31,533 nucleotides of DNA from an uncultured Azospirillum sp. (GTDB lineage: Bacteria; Pseudomonadota; Alphaproteobacteria; RF32; CAG-239). Both the position numbers and the translations under genes were made by a program. The notes under the pieces were generated by a model. That model saw nothing but the letters and a program-made list of their open reading frames with translations, did not search any database and was not told the origin of the DNA. This document shows positions 26,279 to 31,533 of this stretch, one piece after another (the first letter of the stretch is position 1; every line of letters begins with the position of its first letter). The stretch is from assembly GCA_902489795.1 (NCBI GenBank), contig CABUBU010000021.1, positions 1 through 31,533 of the forward strand. The letters run 5' to 3'.

Positions 26279-26764
26279 TTATTCGATCACGATCAGAGGT
26301 TCGCCGTATTCGACCGGATCGCCGCTTTCAACCAGAATCTTGGTAACTTTGCCGGCGGTGTGAGCTTTGACCGGGTTAAAGGTTTTCATCGCCTCAATCA
26401 GGCAGACGGTGTCGCCCTGGGCAACGGTGTCGCCGATTTTGACGTAGTTGGGGGTGTTCGGATCGCTTGACAGATAAACGACGCCGACCATCGGGGATTT
26501 GACGCAGCCCGGCAGTTTGGACAGGTCGGCGGCATTGTCGGCAGCCGGCGCGGCGACGGCAGGCGTTTCGGCAGCAACGGCGGAAGCGGCGGGAACCGGA
26601 GCCGGAGCGGGTGCAAAAGGCGCCGGCGCGGGCGGCAGCGGCGCATGCGATTTAATCAGGGAAATCCGGCAGGTTTCGGTTTCGTATTCCAATTCGGCCA
26701 GATCGTTCATCTTGAGGATGGCTGCCAGTCTGCTGACAATTTTGGTATCAATGGGATCAGACAT
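26279..26764 (-). CDS. accB: Biotin carboxyl carrier protein of acetyl-CoA carboxylase
   Basis: A 161-aa carrier. A short N-terminal domain (KIVSRLAAILKMNDLAELEY) is joined by a proline/alanine-rich flexible linker (about 41-80) to the biotinyl domain. The biotinylated lysine is K127 in LIEAMKTFNPVKA; the TF after the lysine is common in Alphaproteobacteria, where E. coli has MM. The N-terminal hydrophobic hairpin and the VKSPMVGVVYLSSDP thumb-type insertion are seen. It is the first gene of accBC. No aroQ precedes it, unlike in many bacteria. Confidence 0.95.
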   Translation of the reverse strand: MSDPIDTKIVSRLAAILKMNDLAELEYETETCRISLIKSHAPLPPAPAPFAPAPAPVPAASAVAAETPAVAAPAADNAADLSKLPGCVKSPMVGVVYLSSDPNTPNYVKIGDTVAQGDTVCLIEAMKTFNPVKAHTAGKVTKILVESGDPVEYGEPLIVIE

Positions 26765-26898
26765 TTTTTAGATTCTCACTTTGTTTGCAGTTAAAAAACA
26801 ATTAGGTTAGTCAGAGCAGATTCATAAACCACCTTTGACATAAAAACAACAAAAATATTCAAAAATTGCTCATTTTTGGGTAAAAAATGCGCAAAAAC

Positions 26899-26923
26899 TG
26901 GCAAAAATGACGATTTTTCGCCA
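26899..26923 (-). terminator. Possible terminator of the 113-aa secreted protein gene
   Basis: TGGCAAAAAT (26899-26908) pairs with ATTTTTCGCCA (26913-26923, one bulged C) around a GACG loop, and a T-run follows on the minus strand. The surrounding 120 bp are rich in A/T runs. Confidence 0.45.
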
Positions 26924-26949
26924 ATTTTAAAAATCCGTGCGCGGACACT

Positions 26950-27291
26950 TTAACGGGATCGGGGCCGCATCAGCTGGCCGAAGCCAGCCCGCATGTGCCC
27001 TTTGGTCTGCGAATAGACGAATTCCTCTTCGCTGTTCATTTCCAGCAGATCGTTGAACAGTTCCCGGTTGTCTTGCGCACGGCCGGTTTCGGCAATAATT
27101 TTCAGATCGTTGAGATAATCGTCGTAAGCGCGTTGAAACTTCGGCTTTTCCATACTGTCGAAACGGGTCAGCATTTCCGCCGCGGCCGCGTTGCCGAGTC
27201 TGGCATATTCCGCTTCCGGCGGGGTTTCCTCCGCCCGGCAGGGAAAAGCCGCGCAGCAGATTATGAAGACGGTATTCAGCAGCTGTTTCAT
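26950..27291 (-). CDS. Small secreted protein of unknown function
   Basis: A 113-aa protein with a clear signal peptide (LLNTVFIICCAAFPCRA, cleavage near residue 20). The mature part is about 93 residues, charged and predicted helical (AEMLTRFDSMEKPKFQRAYD), ending in a basic tail MRPRSR. No known domain was recognised. GGGGAAAAG precedes the ATG. It is divergent from the secreted HExxH gene at 27384, with 92 bp between them, so the two might share control, but no operator was seen. Periplasmic location is inferred from the signal peptide. Confidence 0.68.
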   Translation of the reverse strand: MKQLLNTVFIICCAAFPCRAEETPPEAEYARLGNAAAAEMLTRFDSMEKPKFQRAYDDYLNDLKIIAETGRAQDNRELFNDLLEMNSEEEFVYSQTKGHMRAGFGQLMRPRSR

Positions 27292-27383
27292 GTCTTTTCC
27301 CCGAAAATTGATTTTACGCTAAACTTATGTTAATCAATTAATGGTAAAAATATTATTATCAAAAAACGTATAACGGAAAAACG

Positions 27384-28094
27384 ATGAAAAAGGCTTTGAT
27401 TTTGGCGGTGCTTTCCCTGCTTGCCGGCAGTTCCCGGGCAGATGCTTGGAGTTACGGCGAATTCATTTCCTGCAATGCGCTCAATCCGATGCCGGCGGTT
27501 ACCTTCAAAACCTCTTACGGACAGCTGGTTCACGACTTCAATCTTTCGACGAACGAGATTACCGCCAAGGCTTCCGGTGCGGAAAAGGGCTTTTTGTCGA
27601 CGGGCTGGCGCGTGTCGGCACCCGCAGTTCTTTCCGCTTGCGGCCGTTATACCGTGCGGCGGCTTGATGCCGGCGCCACCTGCGTTTTGCCGGCGGAAGT
27701 GGAATTTTTCTTCGGTTTCAAAGAGCCGGAAATATATGTTTCCAAAGATCTGGACAAGGACAGCTGCCGCTTTTCGGTGGTGATCCGTCACGAGCAGGTG
27801 CATCAGCGCATCAACAAACTTGTGCTGGAATATTTTCTGCCGCTGATCAGCGACGAACTGCAAAAGGCGGTGCGCGATGTCAAGGCGGTCAAGGTTTCTT
27901 CGCCGGAACAGGGAGAAGACGGAGCCGAAGAACTGATAAAGTACTATCAGGCCAGGCTTGGCCCGCTGATCACAACTTTTGAAAAGGTGCTGGAAAAAGA
28001 ACAGGATAAGCTGGACAACCTGACCAACTATCAGATGGAATGGGAATTGTGCCGGAAATATGAATCTGAACACCCGGCGGAGCAGACAGAATAA
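27384..28094 (+). CDS. Secreted protein with an HExxH motif (putative zinc peptidase)
   Basis: A 236-aa protein. The signal peptide ends near residue 19 (LAGSSRA-DA). Five cysteines in the mature chain (30, 86, 100, 128 and one near the C-terminus) suggest disulphides. The central motif is VVIRHEQVHQRINKL with H136, E137 and H140, an HExxH zinc site; a third ligand could be E149 or E158 in the following helix. The C-terminal third is a charged helix, likely a coiled coil. I cannot name the family; it faintly recalls DUF922-type secreted peptidases. It is probably a periplasmic metallopeptidase. Confidence 0.7.
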   Translation: MKKALILAVLSLLAGSSRADAWSYGEFISCNALNPMPAVTFKTSYGQLVHDFNLSTNEITAKASGAEKGFLSTGWRVSAPAVLSACGRYTVRRLDAGATCVLPAEVEFFFGFKEPEIYVSKDLDKDSCRFSVVIRHEQVHQRINKLVLEYFLPLISDELQKAVRDVKAVKVSSPEQGEDGAEELIKYYQARLGPLITTFEKVLEKEQDKLDNLTNYQMEWELCRKYESEHPAEQTE

Positions 28095-28129
28095 AAAATC
28101 ATAAACTGCCAAAATTTGACAAATTCCTG

Positions 28130-28158
28130 TTGACGCTGCCGGCAAACCGTATTACATT
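28130..28158 (+). promoter_or_regulatory. Candidate promoter for the lysozyme-like membrane protein gene
   Basis: TTGACG (28130-28135) and TACATT (28153-28158) are 17 bp apart. The implied 5' leader is about 150 nt, long for this window, and its 3' part has no clear ribosome-binding site. Confidence 0.5.
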
Positions 28159-28316
28159 GAAAAACAGTTGAAAAAGTTATTGTGTGGAATTATTTGGCCT
28201 GTTTCTTTGTATAAAGGCAGCGGCGGATTGACTCGTTTTTCGATGACGGCGAAATCCGCGGAAACACGAAGGCTTTTGCAAAAAATCTTTGTTTAACAAA
28301 ATAAAAACTGTTTTTT

Positions 28317-29363
28317 ATGAAGAACATTTTTTCAGTAAAGACCCTGGGTCATTGGTGGCGCGGCGAAGTTTCCGTACGCTACAATCTGTTTACGGTGGCA
28401 AGAATGCTGCTCGGTCTGATCGCTGTTCCTTTTCTGTTGCTTTTCTATGCCGGAAAGGGGCTGTATTTGGGGGCGGTCTGGCTGTTTAAACGGCTGAAAC
28501 CCCTGGGTTCGGCGATTGCTTTCCGAGCGGCCGCCCTGTGGTTCGGACTTTGTCGGATGTGCAAACGCAAACCGAAGACTGAACCCGCTTCCGAGACTGC
28601 CGAAACGCCGTCGTCGGAACGGAAAACGCCGGAGCAAGGCCGGAGCGATCGATGGATGTGGTGGCTTTTGCTGCTGTCGCTGTTGGTTGCGCTGATCGGC
28701 ACCTGGCGCAGTTGCTCGTCCGCCGAAGACAAGGGAGAGGGCGAACCGACGGTCGTATATGACCGGGCGTTTGACGAAGTCATCGTGGCGCGGGCCTATC
28801 TTGACGGCGTACAGGAAAAGGTTTCCGCCGATTGTCCCCGCGCTTTGGTGGGCTTCAAGTTTATCAACGACCGGCTGGTCAGGGACTTCGATTTTGAAGG
28901 CATGACCTATGATCAGGCCGTTGACGTCGTTGCCCGTGATTGGAAGCCGCTCGTCGTTGGTCATCTCAACCCGGAGGTTGTTTTGAGCAAACAACAGATG
29001 GCGGTGGTTACGCTTGCCGCCATGCGCATGGGCAAGGCCGGTTTTGTCCGTTCGACGTTCCTGCAAAAGGTTAACGAAGGCGATCTGACCGGTGCCGGCA
29101 AATGGCTGCTGCTGCAAAAGGCCGACGGTTCTGTTTATCCGACCGGTAACGAGCCAAAACAGTATTTTTACGTTTTGAAGCTGCTTTGGTACGGGGATTT
29201 GGCAATCGGCGAACTGCTCGATTTTCCGATGTTCTCGTATAAGGGGATTGACGTCGGCTCTGTTTATACGATCGACGGCGAATATGTTTATACGCCGGAA
29301 ATCGGGGACAGACTGACGCGGGGAAACTATCCGACCCCGAGAGAGGCGCTGGAACTTTGGTAG
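28317..29363 (+). CDS. Membrane-anchored protein with a GH24 (lysozyme-like) C-terminal half
   Basis: A 348-aa protein. Residues 24-57 and 113-129 are hydrophobic segments separated by a charged, Pro/Glu-rich loop. From about 190 the sequence follows the second half of phage-type lysozymes of family GH24: GMTYDQAVDVVARDW, then LSKQQMAVVTLAAMRMGKAG, FVRSTFLQKVNEGDLTGAGK and WLLLQKADG. This lines up with the usual "LTQNQFDALVSFAFNVG...STLLRKLN" pattern. The first half, with the catalytic Glu-Asp-Thr triad, is not recognisable, so it may be a non-catalytic glycan binder. It is a single gene with a strong terminator. Confidence 0.65.
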   Translation: MKNIFSVKTLGHWWRGEVSVRYNLFTVARMLLGLIAVPFLLLFYAGKGLYLGAVWLFKRLKPLGSAIAFRAAALWFGLCRMCKRKPKTEPASETAETPSSERKTPEQGRSDRWMWWLLLLSLLVALIGTWRSCSSAEDKGEGEPTVVYDRAFDEVIVARAYLDGVQEKVSADCPRALVGFKFINDRLVRDFDFEGMTYDQAVDVVARDWKPLVVGHLNPEVVLSKQQMAVVTLAAMRMGKAGFVRSTFLQKVNEGDLTGAGKWLLLQKADGSVYPTGNEPKQYFYVLKLLWYGDLAIGELLDFPMFSYKGIDVGSVYTIDGEYVYTPEIGDRLTRGNYPTPREALELW

Positions 29364-29380
29364 CCTCGAAACTGAAACGA

Positions 29381-29413
29381 AAAGCCCTTCCGCTTTGTGC
29401 GGAGGGGCTTTTT
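29381..29413 (+). terminator. Terminator of the lysozyme-like gene
   Basis: A 13-bp stem AAAGCCCTTCCGC / GCGGAGGGGCTTT (one G-T pair) with loop TTTGT, followed by a T-run, 17 bases past the stop. Confidence 0.9.
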
Positions 29414-29466
29414 GTCTGTGATGCGGGGCAAAAGCGGATATGGAAAAGTTTGCCGATCAACAAAAA

Positions 29467-29515
29467 TTCACATTATTTGGCGAAGAAAGCTTTTTTTTCT
29501 GCCAAAAATAGTGAA
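29467..29515. promoter_or_regulatory. Imperfect dyad upstream of the DHHW-MBOAT operon
   Basis: TTCACATTATTTGGC (29467-29481) and GCCAAAAATAGTGAA (29501-29515) are inverted at 12 of 15 positions, 19 bp apart, with AAGCTTTTTTTT between them. It could be an operator or part of a transcript end. A second small hairpin, AACCGAA/TTCGGTT, lies at 29537-29556. Confidence 0.4.
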
Positions 29516-29594
29516 CAAAAATCAAAAAGCATTTGAAACCGAAGCTCTTTTCGGTTAAGCAGAATCTAAAATTTATAACTATCAGGAACAGACT

Positions 29595-31370
29595 ATGGGA
29601 TATCGACGTTTGATCGTCACCGTCGTTTTGACGGCAGTTTTGGCGGCGCTGGCACAGCCGCTGTATTCCGTCGGCGGCATATGGACGGGGATTATAAACA
29701 GCAGGAACAACAAAACCGTACGGCTCGACCTGTTAAAAACCGGCGGGAAAGACAACAGATTGACATTTTCAAAGATGTCCATGCTCCGTTTTTCTTCCGA
29801 CCGCTGTCCGGCAGGAACGGAAAAGTCCGGCTGTTATGCAATTGAAGGCGGCCTGAAATCCAAATGGCGTGCGTATGAACTGACGGCGCAGGCTGCCGCC
29901 GACGGAGAGATTAAAATTGTTTTGAAAAGCCCGGTCAGGGACGGCCGGATTACGCGAACCGATTTCCGCGGCCTGAAAATCAACGGCCGGGAGATGTTCC
30001 GCGGGGAATGGGCATTTTCCGTCATGCACCCTTACGAATATACGACGAAAATAAAAAAAGGGGAAACGCTTCGACTGTCGTTTGAAGCGCGTCGTCATCG
30101 TTTTGCTTTTGCCGATCTTAAAGAACACGGCATCAATTTCTGCATGCTGTTTACGGTGACGGTTGTTTCTTTTCTGCTGGCTTACGGTTTGGTGACTTAC
30201 GTGTCCAGATTCAAACTGCTGGAACACTGCAGCCGCATTGACATCGTTTTCATCTGCGTTTTTTTCTTTCTCCTGCTGGTGCCGGCCTCAGAAATCAGCC
30301 GTGAAGAAAAGTCCGTTCAGGAAAACCGGCGGCTGGCGGCCTACGTTCCGCTGTTTTCAGACCAAGGGCTGAATAACCGTTTCGGACAGGATTTTGAGGC
30401 CTGGTTTAACGACCGTTTTAATTATCGGGAAGCGGTCATCTCGTTTTATTCCGATCTGGAAATGCTCTTAAACAGCCGTATCAACAACAAGGTCGCTTTC
30501 TTCAACAAAAAGACCCATTGGCTCTTTAACAACGAACAGCTAAAGAACCGGAAGCTGTCCCGGCAGACGGAAGACCGCGTTTTGCGGGAATTGAGCGCCG
30601 CCGGACGTTTTTTCCGCGGGCAGGGAATCAAAACCTATATGCTGATGGTGCCGGGCAAAATTGACATTTATGCCAAGGCGGCAGAGCCTTATTACAAGGT
30701 TCGCGGAATCCAAAACGAAGGAACGATCAAAAGAATGATGTCGGAATTGCCGTTTCCCGTGGTTTATCCGCTGGCCGAGCTGCAGGAAGGGGCAAAGGAA
30801 AACTTCGTCTTTTTCAAGACCGAACATCATTGGACGGAGTGGGGTGCCTATCTCGGCTATCGCAAGCTGATGCAGACGATTGCAAAAGATTTTCCTGCGG
30901 TCGGGGCGGTCGGTGAAGACGCCTATGACATTTTTTACAAACGCCGGGTTCGCGGTGGCTGGGATCGCGAAGATTTCACCCTGGGACAAACCTTTGTTCA
31001 GATGAACGTCAAATATCCCGAAGACAAACTGTTGGATGTCGAATACAAGTATTATAACCCGAAAAAGGTTCTTGCCGAAGACGTCAACGATACCGAAATG
31101 ACCAAACATTATCATAACCCGGACGGCAACGGGCTGCGGGTGATGCTTATCGGCACCAGCATGAGCGAAAACCTGCTGCAGTTCTTGCCGCAGAATTTCT
31201 CGGAGCTGAAATATTTCCGTACCAACAACAGCCCGATCGTGCCCGTGGACGAAGAGAAAAAAATCATGAAACGCTACAAGCGGGAGATTCTCGAATATAA
31301 GCCGGACATTCTGGTTTTCTGCTTCACTATTTCTAATATTCCCGGCTTTGTGAAATTCAATGAGGATTAA
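29595..31370 (+). CDS. DHHW/AlgX-like glycan O-acetylation protein
   Basis: A 591-aa protein with an N-terminal membrane segment (LIVTVVLTAVLAALAQPLYS), a beta-rich extracytoplasmic part, and a second membrane helix (about 180-205 and 213-232). The SGNH-like domain starts at ENRRLAAYVPLFSD and FEAWFNDRFNYRE. The family motif appears as KTEHHWTEWGAY, with E410-H411-H412-W413 where DHHW or DTHW is usual. A candidate catalytic serine is S522 in LIGTSMSENLL (GDSF position). Such proteins transfer acetyl groups onto exported polysaccharide or peptidoglycan. CAGGA lies 7 bases before the ATG. The MBOAT gene follows after 6 bp, the usual partner. Confidence 0.82.
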   Translation: MGYRRLIVTVVLTAVLAALAQPLYSVGGIWTGIINSRNNKTVRLDLLKTGGKDNRLTFSKMSMLRFSSDRCPAGTEKSGCYAIEGGLKSKWRAYELTAQAAADGEIKIVLKSPVRDGRITRTDFRGLKINGREMFRGEWAFSVMHPYEYTTKIKKGETLRLSFEARRHRFAFADLKEHGINFCMLFTVTVVSFLLAYGLVTYVSRFKLLEHCSRIDIVFICVFFFLLLVPASEISREEKSVQENRRLAAYVPLFSDQGLNNRFGQDFEAWFNDRFNYREAVISFYSDLEMLLNSRINNKVAFFNKKTHWLFNNEQLKNRKLSRQTEDRVLRELSAAGRFFRGQGIKTYMLMVPGKIDIYAKAAEPYYKVRGIQNEGTIKRMMSELPFPVVYPLAELQEGAKENFVFFKTEHHWTEWGAYLGYRKLMQTIAKDFPAVGAVGEDAYDIFYKRRVRGGWDREDFTLGQTFVQMNVKYPEDKLLDVEYKYYNPKKVLAEDVNDTEMTKHYHNPDGNGLRVMLIGTSMSENLLQFLPQNFSELKYFRTNNSPIVPVDEEKKIMKRYKREILEYKPDILVFCFTISNIPGFVKFNED

Positions 31371-31376
31371 AAAAAG

Positions 31377-31533
31377 ATGCTGTTTTCATCAATGACATTC
31401 GTTTATATTTTCCTGCCGCTTGTCTGCATTGCCTACTTTTTTGTCCGGCCGGAAACCCGTAATTGTCTTCTGTTGCTGGCCAGCATAATATTTTACGGGT
31501 GGGGAGAACCGAACTATCTTGCGGTAATGATCA
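31377..31533 (+). CDS. MBOAT (AlgI-like) O-acyltransferase, N-terminal fragment
   Basis: The first 52 codons of a polytopic membrane protein, cut by the window end. The opening MLFSSMTFVYIFLPLVCIAY and then LLLLASIIFYGWGEPNYLAV is the classic N-terminus of AlgI/DltB-type MBOAT proteins (LLLASLxFYxWxxPxYL). MBOAT partners move acetyl groups across the inner membrane to the DHHW protein encoded just upstream. The ATG is 6 bases after the previous stop. The catalytic histidine lies beyond the window. Confidence 0.88.
   Translation, partial: MLFSSMTFVYIFLPLVCIAYFFVRPETRNCLLLLASIIFYGWGEPNYLAVMI

Noticed and set aside
27308..27337. Overlapping divergent promoters between the two secreted-protein genes
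   Set aside because: Candidate boxes exist on the minus strand (TTGATT/TAAAAT) but with 15-bp spacing, and none is convincing on the plus strand.

Overview
The window looks like a chromosomal segment of an alphaproteobacterium, probably a host- or gut-associated lineage with moderate GC. The main evidence is gene order. priA sits directly upstream of an F1-only ATP synthase operon (atpH-atpA-atpG-atpD-atpC), with the F0 genes absent, which is typical of Alphaproteobacteria. A SPOR-domain gene lies near nagZ, accB-accC are paired, and a molybdopterin-binding/MobA-like fusion protein is present. I cannot name the species from sequence alone.

Layout. Positions 1-130 carry the palindromic end of an IS200/IS605-like element. 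A minus-strand pair follows: a LysR-type regulator and a YjaB-like acetyltransferase that appears frameshifted in an A6 tract. Next is a minus-strand operon, xthA-rnr-S41 peptidase (1722-5644). A plus-strand operon (5763-8423) encodes a SPOR protein, an M50 intramembrane protease and NagZ, an envelope/peptidoglycan theme. It ends at a decayed IS200-type transposase (about 8424-9060). Then come the MobA-like fusion (minus), a small lipoprotein, xerC (minus) with a tandemly duplicated 3' end, a 75-aa orphan, and a signal-less HExxH protein (minus).

The housekeeping core is priA and the F1 operon (14150-21263). It is followed by an AT-rich gene for a 967-aa autotransporter with chlamydial Pmp-like GGAI/FxxN repeats, then a non-coding island (24472-24901) crowded with terminators, GC-rich hairpins and a duplicated accC tail. 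After it lie accC-accB (minus), a small secreted protein, a secreted HExxH protein, a membrane-anchored protein with a lysozyme-like (GH24) C-terminal half, and a DHHW-MBOAT pair cut by the window end that probably O-acetylates an exported glycan.

As a set, the accessory genes point at the envelope: SPOR, NagZ, M50 protease, S41 protease, lipoprotein, autotransporter, lysozyme-like protein and a glycan acetylation pair. The most unusual structure is a set of small palindromic modules ending in GATATCTA(T/C). They occur twice in the accC island and once fused to the end of the transposase relic, together with tandem duplications of the 3' ends of xerC and accC. No rRNA, tRNA or CRISPR array was seen.
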